Shown here: piece after piece, positions 44,884-52,666 of the stretch
Layout: the number at the start of each line of letters is the position of its first letter
Numbering within the stretch: the first letter of the stretch is position 1
DNA from: Pseudomonadota bacterium
GTDB taxonomy: Bacteria > Pseudomonadota > Gammaproteobacteria > Steroidobacterales > Steroidobacteraceae
NCBI GenBank assembly: GCA_021792755.1
Contig: JAJYUA010000021.1
Span: forward strand, 1 to 64,000
DNA: 64,000 nt
Direction: 5' to 3'
The notes under the pieces: generated by a model
The model's database searches: none
Seen by the model: only the letters and a program-made list of their open reading frames with translations
Told to the model about the DNA's origin: nothing
Made by a program: the position numbers and the translations under genes

Positions 44884-45393
44884 ATGCTCAAGACGCTGCG
44901 CAAGATCGCATCGGTCGGCTTGGTGTCGGAGCCGGCGCCGCCGTCCGAGGAGTCATTGCGCGCGGGCCGCGCGCTGGACGAGAGGATCGCTGCGGTGCTC
45001 GGCAGAGCGCTGTGCATCCGTCACGTCGATGCCGGCTCCTGCAACGGCTGCGAGCTCGAGATCCAGGCGCTCGGTAACCCCTATTACAACCTGGAAGGCC
45101 ACAATATCCGCTTCGTCGCCAGCCCCCGGCACGCGGACATGCTGCTGGTCACGGGGCCGGTGGTGAAGAACATGGAGGCGGCGTTGAAGCGTGTCTGCGC
45201 GGCGACGCCGGATCCGAAGCTGGTCGTGGCGGTGGGGGACTGCGGCGGCACGGGCGGTCTGCTCGGCGGGTGCCCGGCCTGCCTCGGCCGGGTGTCGAAC
45301 GTCATCCCGGTGGACGTGGCGGTGCCGGGCTGTCCGCCGAGTCCCATCCGCATCCTCCAGGGGATACTGACGGCGATATCGCCGCCGGCGTGA
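44884..45393 (+). CDS. hyfI: HyfI/NuoB-like [4Fe-4S] small subunit
   Basis: A 169-residue NuoB/HyfI-family protein with all four ligands of the proximal (N2-type) cluster: C53, C56 (DAGSCNGCELEI), C120 (VAVGDCGG) and C150 (VPGCPPSP). It would pass electrons to or from the large subunit. It starts 3 bases after hyfG and ends the operon. No ferredoxin-like HyfA/HyfH or HyfD, HyfJ and no hydrogenase maturation gene follows, so the electron donor is unknown. Confidence 0.9.
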   Translation: MLKTLRKIASVGLVSEPAPPSEESLRAGRALDERIAAVLGRALCIRHVDAGSCNGCELEIQALGNPYYNLEGHNIRFVASPRHADMLLVTGPVVKNMEAALKRVCAATPDPKLVVAVGDCGGTGGLLGGCPACLGRVSNVIPVDVAVPGCPPSPIRILQGILTAISPPA

Positions 45394-45482
45394 ATTTCCG
45401 CTTCCCGCCCGAGGCGCGCCTTGCTGCGCACCGCGCGGCAGCGCTTTACAGGCCGCGGCGCTTGCGGTAGCTTCGGCTCGCG

Positions 45483-45554
45483 ATGGTCCCGAAAAAGCGC
45501 ACGATTACCCTCGAGACGCCCGGCGGCGGGGCTGCGGGGGACTGCGCTCGCTGA
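45483..45554 (+). other. Possible leader peptide upstream of asd
   Basis: A 23-codon frame with Thr, Ile, Thr and Thr codons early (KKRTITLET) and a GC-rich Gly/Ala end. It lies before a terminator hairpin and an aspartate-family biosynthesis gene, the arrangement of a ribosome-mediated attenuator. Bases 45524-45532 inside it (CGGCGGGGC) are exactly complementary to 45586-45594 in the terminator's left arm, giving a possible antiterminator. No good ribosome site is visible, and GC-rich complementarity can arise by chance. Confidence 0.35.
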
Positions 45555-45583
45555 GAAGCGCCCGGGAAGTCCCGAAGATGCAG

Positions 45584-45616
45584 AGGCCCCGCCGGCACCG
45601 CCGCGGGGCCTTTTTT
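45584..45616 (+). terminator. Rho-independent terminator or attenuator before asd
   Basis: A 9-bp perfect stem, AGGCCCCGC (45584-45592) with GCGGGGCCT (45603-45611), a 10-base loop that can pair internally, then six T residues (45611-45616). It is 190 bases after the hyfI stop and 39 bases before the asd ATG, so it may end the Ehr operon or attenuate asd. Confidence 0.85.
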
Positions 45617-45654
45617 CTGTCTGAGAAACCTTGCCTGAGAATCGGAGCTCGCAC

Positions 45655-46680
45655 ATGTCATCTGGTCGTTCCGCCGGCGCTTCGCCGGTCGTCGCGGTCG
45701 TCGGCGCCACCGGGGCGGTCGGCGTCGAGCTGATACGCTGTCTCGAGGAGCGGCGCTTCCCGCTCTCGAAGCTGCGCCTGCTCGCCTCGGCACGCTCGGC
45801 GGGCAGGACGCTGCCCTTTCGCGGCCAGGAGCTTGCCGTGCACGAGCTGCAGGAGGATAGCTTCCGCGGGGTGGACATCGCGCTGTTCTCGGCCGGGAGC
45901 GGTATCTCCAAGCGCTTTGCGCCCCTTGCAGTCGAGCAGGGCGCGGTGGTGGTGGACAACTCCTCGGCCTTCCGGCGCGATCCGGCCGTGCCGCTGGTGG
46001 TGCCCGAGATCAATCCGCAGACGATCGAGAGCCACAGGGGCATCATCGCCAATCCCAACTGCTCGACCATCATCACCATCACGCCGCTGTGGCCGGTGCA
46101 CCGCAGGAACCCCATCCGGCGCATGATCGTCTCGACGTACCAGGCGGCTTCCGGGGCGGGGGCGGCGGCGATGCAAGAGCTGCGCGAGTCGACCCGCGCC
46201 TATCTCGAGGAGCGCCCCTATCAGCCCACCGTGCTGCCGCACCCTTATGCCTTCAATCTCTTCAGCCACAACTCCAGGATCGACCCGGAGAGCGGCTACA
46301 ACGAGGAGGAAATGAAGGTCGTGCACGAGACACACAAGATCTTCGGCGATGAAAGCATTCGCATCGCCGCCACCTGCGTGCGCGTGCCGGTGCTGCGCGC
46401 CCACTCCATGGCCGTCAATTTCGAGTGCGAGCGGCCGATCACCCCGGCCGAGGTGCGCGACATCGTGGGCGGTGCGCCGGGCGTGAAGCTGGTCGATGAT
46501 CTCGAGCGCAATTATTTCCCGATGCCCAAGGATGCCTCCGGCGCCGATCCGATCCTCGTCGGACGCATCCGTCGGGACATCTCGGACCCGAGCGGCCGAT
46601 CGATCGCGATGTTCTTGGCGGGGGATCAGCTTCTGAAGGGCGCAGCGCTCAACGCGGTGCAGATCGCGGAGCTGCTCTAA
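45655..46680 (+). CDS. asd: Aspartate-semialdehyde dehydrogenase
   Basis: A 341-residue NADP-dependent enzyme reducing aspartyl-phosphate to the semialdehyde, the branch point to lysine/diaminopimelate, threonine, methionine and isoleucine. The NADP-binding loop is VVGATGAVGVEL, and the catalytic cysteine lies in IANPNCSTI. It is the gap-lacking type (FSAGSGISKRFAP). The ATG at 45655 follows GGAG at a 7-base spacing. It stands behind a terminator-like hairpin. The stop overlaps the convergent puuB gene by 3 bases. Confidence 0.95.
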   Translation: MSSGRSAGASPVVAVVGATGAVGVELIRCLEERRFPLSKLRLLASARSAGRTLPFRGQELAVHELQEDSFRGVDIALFSAGSGISKRFAPLAVEQGAVVVDNSSAFRRDPAVPLVVPEINPQTIESHRGIIANPNCSTIITITPLWPVHRRNPIRRMIVSTYQAASGAGAAAMQELRESTRAYLEERPYQPTVLPHPYAFNLFSHNSRIDPESGYNEEEMKVVHETHKIFGDESIRIAATCVRVPVLRAHSMAVNFECERPITPAEVRDIVGGAPGVKLVDDLERNYFPMPKDASGADPILVGRIRRDISDPSGRSIAMFLAGDQLLKGAALNAVQIAELL

Positions 46681-47942
46681 AGCAGGTCCCTCAGCCGGTA
46701 ATAGAGCATTGCCAGCACCAGCAGCGGGCGGCGCGCGAGCGTCCCGCCCGGGAAGTCGCGGTGCGGAATGCGCGCGAAGACATCGAACCGCTCCGCCTCG
46801 CCCGCGACCGCTTCGGCAACCAGCTTGCCGGCGATGCCGGTGAGGGCGATGCCGTGTCCCGAGAAGCCCTGCAGGAAATACACATTGGGCATGAGCCGGC
46901 CGAAATGCGGCGCGCGATTCAGGGTGATGTCGACATAGCCGCCCCAGGTGTATTCGATGCCCACGTCCTCGAGCTGCGGGAACACCCTCAGCATGCGCGC
47001 GCGCGTAGCCCGGCGCGCATCGAAGCCGCCGAGCCCCGAATAGCTTACCCGCCCGCCGAACAGCAGCCGGTGATCGGCCGACAGCCGGAAGTAATCGAGC
47101 ACCCAGTTCATGTCGCTCACCGCCGCGTTGTTGGCGATCAGGGCGCGGGCGCGGCGCTCGCCGAGCGGCGCGGTGGCCACGATATGGGTGCCGACCGCCA
47201 TGATCTTCGAGCAGATCTGCGGGGCGGTCTTGCCGAGGTAGACGTTGCCGCACAGGACCAGGTGGCGGGCGTTGACTTCCCCGTGCTCCGTGCGCACGTG
47301 TGCCGCCGTGAAGCCCACGGCGCGCGTTTGCTCGTGGATGCGCACGCCCTTGCTTTCCGCGGCGGCAGCCAGCCCCAGCGTGTAGTTGAGCGGGTGAAGA
47401 TGGCCGCTGTTGCTGTCGTAGAGCGCGCCGAGGTAGCGCGTCGTGGCGAGGGTCGCGCATACCTCGTCCCGGTCGATGTGCCGGACGCTGTGATAGCCCA
47501 GGCGCGTCCTGAGCTCCTCGATCTCCTCGTGCAGCTGCCGGTCGTGCCGGGGCTTGATGGCGGTAAGCAGGTATCCGTCGGCCCAGTCGCAGTCGATGCG
47601 GTAGCGGCTGATCAGTTGCCGTGTCAGAGCCAGCGCTTCCGTGGAGACATCCCAGACGGCGCGGGATGCCTGACCGCCGATCAGCCGCTCGAGCCGGCTC
47701 TGACCACAGGCGACGCCATGGATGACCTGGCCGCCGCTGCGGCCCGAGGCGCCCCACCCGATGTGGTGCTGCTCGAGCAGTACCACCGAATACCCCCGCT
47801 CGGCGAGGTGCAGGGCGGCCGAGCAGCCGGCGATGCCACCGCCGATGACGCACACATCGCAGCTCACCGAGCCGGCCAGGGGCACCCGGTGGGGGGTCGG
47901 ATGCGCCGAGGCGGCGTAGTACGAAGCGTGGGCGGCAGGCAT
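46677..47942 (-). CDS. puuB: PuuB-like gamma-glutamylputrescine oxidase (FAD)
   Basis: A 421-residue DAO-family flavoprotein. The FAD dinucleotide-binding motif VCVIGGGIAGCSAALHLAE is near the N-terminus, followed by GWGASGRSGGQV, and the C-terminal ATP-like grasp LQGFSGHGIALTGIAGKL is typical of PuuB and sarcosine-oxidase relatives. Together with neighbouring PuuA and PuuD it fits oxidation of gamma-glutamyl-putrescine. The ATG at 47942 follows GGGGGAGCA; the frame runs much further upstream, but that is antisense to puuD. Confidence 0.88.
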   Translation of the reverse strand: MPAAHASYYAASAHPTPHRVPLAGSVSCDVCVIGGGIAGCSAALHLAERGYSVVLLEQHHIGWGASGRSGGQVIHGVACGQSRLERLIGGQASRAVWDVSTEALALTRQLISRYRIDCDWADGYLLTAIKPRHDRQLHEEIEELRTRLGYHSVRHIDRDEVCATLATTRYLGALYDSNSGHLHPLNYTLGLAAAAESKGVRIHEQTRAVGFTAAHVRTEHGEVNARHLVLCGNVYLGKTAPQICSKIMAVGTHIVATAPLGERRARALIANNAAVSDMNWVLDYFRLSADHRLLFGGRVSYSGLGGFDARRATRARMLRVFPQLEDVGIEYTWGGYVDITLNRAPHFGRLMPNVYFLQGFSGHGIALTGIAGKLVAEAVAGEAERFDVFARIPHRDFPGGTLARRPLLVLAMLYYRLRDLL

Positions 47943-47953
47943 GGTGCTCCCCC

Positions 47954-47960
47954 TATAATA
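47954..47960. promoter_or_regulatory. AT-rich -10-like element between puuB and puuD
   Basis: TATAAT at 47954-47959 on the plus strand, also readable as TATTAT on the minus strand, in a 30-base divergent gap. No matching -35 was seen for either direction, and the implied leaders are only 6-7 bases, so an activator or leaderless start would be needed. Confidence 0.35.
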
Positions 47961-47972
47961 GCCCCCACTTCC

Positions 47973-48728
47973 ATGGCATCGGCGCGTCCCCTCATTGGCC
48001 TTCCCGCGGACCGCCGCATGATCGGGCTGCACCCCTTTCATGTGGTGGGGGAGAAGTATTCCCGGGCGCTGCTCGATGCCGCGGACGCCCTGCCGCTGCT
48101 GATCCCCGCGCTGGCCGAGGAACTGCGCTTCGATGAGCTGCTCGAGCGATTGGACGGCCTGCTCTTTACCGGCAGCCCTTCCAATGTCGAGCCGCATCGC
48201 TACTCGGGCCCGCCCAGCGCGCCCGGCACCCTGCACGATCCGGCCCGCGATGCCACGACGCTGCCGCTCATCCGCAAGGCGGTAGAGAAAGGCGTGCCGG
48301 TGCTCGGCATCTGCCGCGGGTTCCAGGAGGTCAATGTCGCCTTCGGCGGCAGCCTGCATCAGAGGGTGCACGAGGTGCCGGGGCACATGGACCACCGCGA
48401 CGATGACAGCCAGCCAGTGGAGGTGCAATACGGGCCGGCGCACGAAGTCACCCTGGAGCCCGCAGGGGTGCTGCGCGCCCTTGCGGGCACGGGGCAGGTG
48501 AGGGTCAATTCCCTGCACTGGCAGGGCATTGAGAGCCTGGGCCACGGCCTGCTCGTCGAAGCGCGGGCGCCGGATGGCTTGATCGAGGCGTTCCGCGTGA
48601 AGGGGGCGGCGCGGTTTGCGCTGGCGGTGCAATGGCATCCGGAATGGAAGGTCATGGACAATCCGTTTTCCCGCGCGCTGTTCGCAACGTTCGGCGCCGC
48701 GTGCAGGGACCGTGCGCGCGCACGGTGA
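47973..48728 (+). CDS. puuD: PuuD-like gamma-glutamyl-GABA hydrolase
   Basis: A 251-residue class I glutamine-amidotransferase-like hydrolase that releases GABA from gamma-glutamyl-GABA in putrescine catabolism. Nucleophile C114 lies in LGICRGFQEVNVAFGG and the His/Glu partners in VQWHPEW (H222, E224). SPSNVEP and DPARD are shared with PuuD. It precedes puuA by 11 bases and is divergent from puuB, so three of the Puu enzymes cluster; PuuC and the PuuR regulator are not in the window. Confidence 0.92.
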   Translation: MASARPLIGLPADRRMIGLHPFHVVGEKYSRALLDAADALPLLIPALAEELRFDELLERLDGLLFTGSPSNVEPHRYSGPPSAPGTLHDPARDATTLPLIRKAVEKGVPVLGICRGFQEVNVAFGGSLHQRVHEVPGHMDHRDDDSQPVEVQYGPAHEVTLEPAGVLRALAGTGQVRVNSLHWQGIESLGHGLLVEARAPDGLIEAFRVKGAARFALAVQWHPEWKVMDNPFSRALFATFGAACRDRARAR

Positions 48729-48739
48729 AAGGTCGGCCA

Positions 48740-50080
48740 ATGGCGAGCGAGATCGGACAGTTCTTCCGCGACAACAGCATCTCGGAAGTCGAGGCGATCA
48801 TCCCGGATATGGCCGGCATCGCGCGCGGCAAGATCATGCCGGCGGAGAAGTTCGCCGAGGACGGCGGGATGCGCTTGCCCGAGAGCGTGTTCCTGCAGAC
48901 CGTCACCGGGGACTATCCGCCCGATACCACCGCCGCCATGAGTCAGGCGGAGATCGACATCATTCTCAAGGCCGATGCCAAGACCGTGCGGCGCGTGCCT
49001 TGGGCCGCCGAGCCCACCGCTCAGGTGATCCACGACTGCTTCTACGCCGACGGGCGGCGTGTGACGATGGCGCCGCGCCACGTCTTGCGCCACATCCTGG
49101 AGCTTTACGCCCAGCGCGGCTGGGAGCCGGTGGTGGCCCCGGAGCTCGAGTTCTATCTCGTCGAGCAGAACAAGGACGCCGATTATCCGCTGCGTCCCCC
49201 CGTGGGCCGCTCGGGACGCTCCGAGCCCGGCCGCCAGTCCTACAGCATCGCTGCGGTCAACGAGTTCGATCCGCTGTTCGACGACATCTACCAGTTCTGC
49301 GAGGAACAGGACATCGAGATCGATACCCTGATCCACGAGGACGGGCCGGCGCAGATGGAGATCAACCTGATCCACGGCCATCCCATGGACCTGGCGGACC
49401 AGGCGTTCCTCTTCAAGCGCACGGCGCGCGAGGCGGCGTTGCGGCACAAGATGTACGCCACTTTCATGGCCAAGCCCCACGCAAAGGAGCCGGGCAGCGC
49501 CATGCACATCCACCAGAGCGTGGTGGACGTCGAGACACGCCGCAATGTGTTCAGCAGCGCCGACGGCACGCCCTCGCCGCTGTTCTTCTCGCACATCGGC
49601 GGGCTGCAGAAGTACCTGCCTGCGGCGATGGCGCTGTTCTGCGCCAATGTCAATTCCTATCGTCGTCTCACCCGCTATCTGTCCTCGCCGATCAACGTGC
49701 ATTGGGGGTACGACAACCGCACCGCGGGGCTGCGTGTGCCGATGTCGGACCCCGAGGACCGGCGTGTGGAGAATCGCGTGAGCGGCGCCGACGCCAACCC
49801 GTACATCGCGATCGCCGCGTCGCTCGCCTGCGGGTACCTCGGCATGGTGCAGGGCCTGCAGCCCTCGGACCCCGTCACCGGCAGCGCGCACGAGCTGCCT
49901 TTCGGCCTGCCGCGCTCGCTCGATGAGGCGTTGCGCGAGCTCAGGCGCTGCGAGTCGCTGGTAGAGGTGCTCGGCGAGGCATTCGTCTCGGCGTTCACCA
50001 TCGTGAAGGAGGCCGAGTACGAGGTCTTCCTGCAGGTCATCAGTTCCTGGGAGCGCGAGCATCTGCTGCTGAACGTCTGA
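48740..50080 (+). CDS. puuA: PuuA-like gamma-glutamylputrescine synthetase
   Basis: A 446-residue glutamine-synthetase-family ligase. The metal/ATP site is visible in APELEFYLVEQNKD, and the C-terminal NRxxxIR-like region reads RVENRVSGADANPYIAIAAS. The opening (IGQFFRDNSISEVEAIIPDM) is typical of PuuA and not GlnA, and the adenylylation tyrosine loop of GlnA is absent. It ATP-dependently attaches glutamate to putrescine. The ATG at 48740 is 11 bases after puuD. Confidence 0.92.
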   Translation: MASEIGQFFRDNSISEVEAIIPDMAGIARGKIMPAEKFAEDGGMRLPESVFLQTVTGDYPPDTTAAMSQAEIDIILKADAKTVRRVPWAAEPTAQVIHDCFYADGRRVTMAPRHVLRHILELYAQRGWEPVVAPELEFYLVEQNKDADYPLRPPVGRSGRSEPGRQSYSIAAVNEFDPLFDDIYQFCEEQDIEIDTLIHEDGPAQMEINLIHGHPMDLADQAFLFKRTAREAALRHKMYATFMAKPHAKEPGSAMHIHQSVVDVETRRNVFSSADGTPSPLFFSHIGGLQKYLPAAMALFCANVNSYRRLTRYLSSPINVHWGYDNRTAGLRVPMSDPEDRRVENRVSGADANPYIAIAASLACGYLGMVQGLQPSDPVTGSAHELPFGLPRSLDEALRELRRCESLVEVLGEAFVSAFTIVKEAEYEVFLQVISSWEREHLLLNV

Positions 50081-50175
50081 GGAATCGAGTGCGGGTGCCG
50101 GAGCGCTCTTTACTTGCCTCGCTGCGGCCCCGCGGACCTCTCTGCACGAATGGCTGGGACCAAGAGACTGACGTT

Positions 50176-50925
50176 ATGACAGGAAAAATGCTGGGCATCG
50201 ACGTGGGCGGATCCTCGATCAAGGCGGGCGTGGTGGACGTCGGCGCCGGAGAACTGCTGGGCGAGCTGATCTGCGCCCCGACCCCCAGGCCGGCGACGCC
50301 GGATGCGATGATGCCGGTGATCGCGGCGCTCGCGGGGAGGCTGCCCGAGGCCGCCGGCCGGATCGGGCTCGCCTTCCCGAGCGTGGTCAAGCACGGCAGG
50401 GCGCGCACCGCCGCCAACGTCGATCACGCGTGGATTGGCGCTGACGGAGCGGCGCTGGTGCGGCGCACGCTCGAGCGCCCGGCGCTGTTTCTCAACGATG
50501 CCGACGCTGCCGGACTCGCCGAGATGCGCCTGGGCGCCGGCCGGGGCGTGCAAGGCACTGTCATCATGCTCACCTTCGGCACGGGCATCGGCACGGCACT
50601 GTTCACCGACGGGCGGCTGTTCCCCAACGCCGAGCTCGGGCACATGGAGCTCAACGGGATGGATGCGGAGAAATGGGCGTCAGCGCACGTCAAGACGGTG
50701 GAGGGCCTGGACTGGCGCGCCTGGATCGAGCGGGTGAATGTGTACCTCGAGCGCATGCACGCGATGCTGTGGCCGGACCTGTTCATCCTGGGCGGAGCGA
50801 TCAGCGAGCGGTTCGCGGACTTCGAGCCGCTGCTGCGCTCGCAGGCCGAGATCCGCCCGGCGCAGTTCGCCGGCCAGGCGGGCGTGATCGGCGCGGCGCT
50901 GGCGGCGGCGGAGAGCGAGTCCTGA
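50176..50925 (+). CDS. Polyphosphate glucokinase-like ROK kinase
   Basis: A 249-residue ROK-family sugar kinase. The phosphate loop reads GIDVGGSSIKAGVVD, the catalytic base region LNDADAAGLAEM, and LTFGTGIGTALFTDG follows. This combination is characteristic of strictly or mainly polyphosphate-dependent glucokinases (PPGK), which phosphorylate glucose using polyP or ATP. The start may be 50176 or the Met four codons later. It follows puuA by 95 bases without a clear functional link. Confidence 0.85.
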   Translation: MTGKMLGIDVGGSSIKAGVVDVGAGELLGELICAPTPRPATPDAMMPVIAALAGRLPEAAGRIGLAFPSVVKHGRARTAANVDHAWIGADGAALVRRTLERPALFLNDADAAGLAEMRLGAGRGVQGTVIMLTFGTGIGTALFTDGRLFPNAELGHMELNGMDAEKWASAHVKTVEGLDWRAWIERVNVYLERMHAMLWPDLFILGGAISERFADFEPLLRSQAEIRPAQFAGQAGVIGAALAAAESES

Positions 50926-50941
50926 GCGCGCGAAATCGCCG

Positions 50942-52111
50942 ATGACGCCGGGGCGCAGCAAGCTTCCCGATGTCGGCACGACGATCTTCACCGTCGTGTC
51001 GCGCCGGTCCGGCGAGCTCGGCGCGCTCAATCTCGGCCAGGGGTTCCCCGATTACGACATCGACCCGCGGCTTGCGGAGCTCGTGGGGCAGGCGATGCGC
51101 GAGGGGCACAACCAGTACGCGCCCATGGAGGGCCTGATCGAGCTGCGGGAAGGTATCGCGCGCAAGCTCGCGTTGAGTTACGGACTCTCCGTCGATCCGC
51201 ACTGCGAGATCACGGTGACGCTCGGGGCCACCGAGGCCATCTACTGCGGCATCCAGGCGCTCGCGGGGCCGGGCGACGAAGCGATCGTGTTCGATCCGGC
51301 GTATGACTCCTACGAGCCCGCGGTGCGCCTCGCCGGCGCGCGGTGCGTCCGTCTGCCGCTCATGCCGCCGCAGTTCCGCTATGACTGGGACCGTGTGCGC
51401 GCGGCCATCAACGCGCACACGCGTTTGATCCTGTTCAACTCGCCGCACAATCCGGCGTGCACGACCGCGATGGCCGGGGACCTGGATGAGCTGGCCGCAG
51501 CGATCCGGGGGCGTGACATCGTCGTGTTGTCGGACGAGGTCTATGAGCACATGGTGTTCGACGGCCGCGCTCACGCGTCCGTGCTGACGCAGCCGGAGCT
51601 GCGCGAGAGGAGTATGGCCGTTTTCTCCTTCGGCAAGACGCTGCACGCTACGGGTCTGCGCGTCGGCTACTCCGTCGCCCCGGCGCCCCTGAGCGCCGAG
51701 CTGCGCAAGGTTCACCAATTCAACACGTTCAGCATCGCCAATCCGCTGCAACGCGCGATCGCCGCGTATCTTGCCGAGAGGCCGCAGACCGGCCGGGATC
51801 TGCCCGGATTCTTCCAGGCCAAGCGCGACCGGCTGCGCTCGCGGCTCGCGCACTGCGGCTTCTCGCTGCCGCCGGCGCAAGGGACGTTCTTTCAGCTGCT
51901 TGACTTCGGCGAGCTGTGTCCGCCGGGGGACGTGGCGTTTGCCGAGCGCACGCTGACCGAGGCGAAGGTGGCCACCATCCCGCTCTCGCCCTTCTACGCC
52001 GAGCCGCCCGAGCTCTCGGTGGTGCGGCTGTGCATCGCCAAGCGCGATGACACGCTGGACCGGGCCGCCGAGCGGCTTGCGCAGCTCGCTCAACGGTTGG
52101 GGCGGGCCTGA
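50942..52111 (+). CDS. YbdL-like methionine/aromatic aminotransferase
   Basis: A 389-residue fold-type I PLP aminotransferase. The PLP lysine lies in SFGKTLHATGLRVGY; LGQGFPDYD and NSPHNPACTT place it in the class I family near E. coli YbdL and kynurenine aminotransferases. YbdL prefers methionine, histidine and phenylalanine as donors. It starts 16 bases after the kinase gene, so the two are probably one transcript. Confidence 0.87.
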   Translation: MTPGRSKLPDVGTTIFTVVSRRSGELGALNLGQGFPDYDIDPRLAELVGQAMREGHNQYAPMEGLIELREGIARKLALSYGLSVDPHCEITVTLGATEAIYCGIQALAGPGDEAIVFDPAYDSYEPAVRLAGARCVRLPLMPPQFRYDWDRVRAAINAHTRLILFNSPHNPACTTAMAGDLDELAAAIRGRDIVVLSDEVYEHMVFDGRAHASVLTQPELRERSMAVFSFGKTLHATGLRVGYSVAPAPLSAELRKVHQFNTFSIANPLQRAIAAYLAERPQTGRDLPGFFQAKRDRLRSRLAHCGFSLPPAQGTFFQLLDFGELCPPGDVAFAERTLTEAKVATIPLSPFYAEPPELSVVRLCIAKRDDTLDRAAERLAQLAQRLGRA

Positions 52112-52165
52112 GCCGCGCGCCGCGAAGCGGATCGATTCACGCGCAAGCCTTGGCCGAGCGGCGGA

Positions 52166-52366
52166 TCAGCGGCGGAAGATCCACGCCAGAACGGAGATCA
52201 CCAGGCTGAGCAGCAGCATCGTGGTGATCGGGAAGAAGAACTGAAACCCGGGCCGGTCGATGACGATGTCGCCCGGCAGCTTGAACAGCGGCAGGCGCCT
52301 CGCCCAGGGCCAGGCGAGGCCGATCAGGATCAGAATGACGCCGAGGACGATGAGGATGCGGCTCAT
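52166..52366 (-). CDS. DUF2905 small membrane protein
   Basis: A 66-residue protein with two hydrophobic helices (about 3-20 and 47-64) joined by LPLFKLPGDIVIDRPG, the hallmark of DUF2905. Function unknown. The start at 52366 is set by the family; the frame is open upstream into sequence with no similarity. Confidence 0.85.
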   Translation of the reverse strand: MSRILIVLGVILILIGLAWPWARRLPLFKLPGDIVIDRPGFQFFFPITTMLLLSLVISVLAWIFRR

Positions 52367-52402
52367 GGGCCGCAGTCTACCTGCTACCGCTCGCCGATCA
52401 CA

Positions 52403-52501
52403 AAGTCGCCTGGAGCGGTCCTGCTCGGCACGATCGCCGCGCCTCGCGGCCTGCCGGCTCCGCGCGCAAGGCCGCCCGTTCACAGTCGCTGCAGGCGACT
52501 T
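52403..52501. repeat. Long imperfect inverted repeat in an otherwise empty gap
   Basis: Left arm 52403-52417 (AAGTCGCCTGGAGCG) pairs with right arm 52487-52501 (CGCTGCAGGCGACTT): 14 of 15 pairs around 69 bases of GC-rich sequence. The left arm resembles the start of each 75-bp repeat in cydC (TCGCC-G/T-GGAGCG, 11 of 12). The rest of the 300-bp gap 52367-52666 holds nothing I recognise. It may be a REP/BIME-type element. Confidence 0.6.
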
Positions 52502-52666
52502 CAGCGCACGGTGCGAAGCGCCGGCCCCGAAGGGGCGAGTCGCGGGGGGATCCTCCGGGACCTGCGGCCAGGTGCACCGGCGTGCTCGAGGAAACCCCTC
52601 CGGGGCCGGCCTGTGCAAGGCGCAAGAGCCCCCGGGGAGGCGGACGGGCAATCCCTGCGCGGCCTC

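Noticed and set aside
38269-45393. Annotation as hydrogenase-4 / formate hydrogenlyase
   Set aside because: The large subunit lacks all four NiFe-binding cysteines and no maturation, formate dehydrogenase or ferredoxin subunit genes are nearby.
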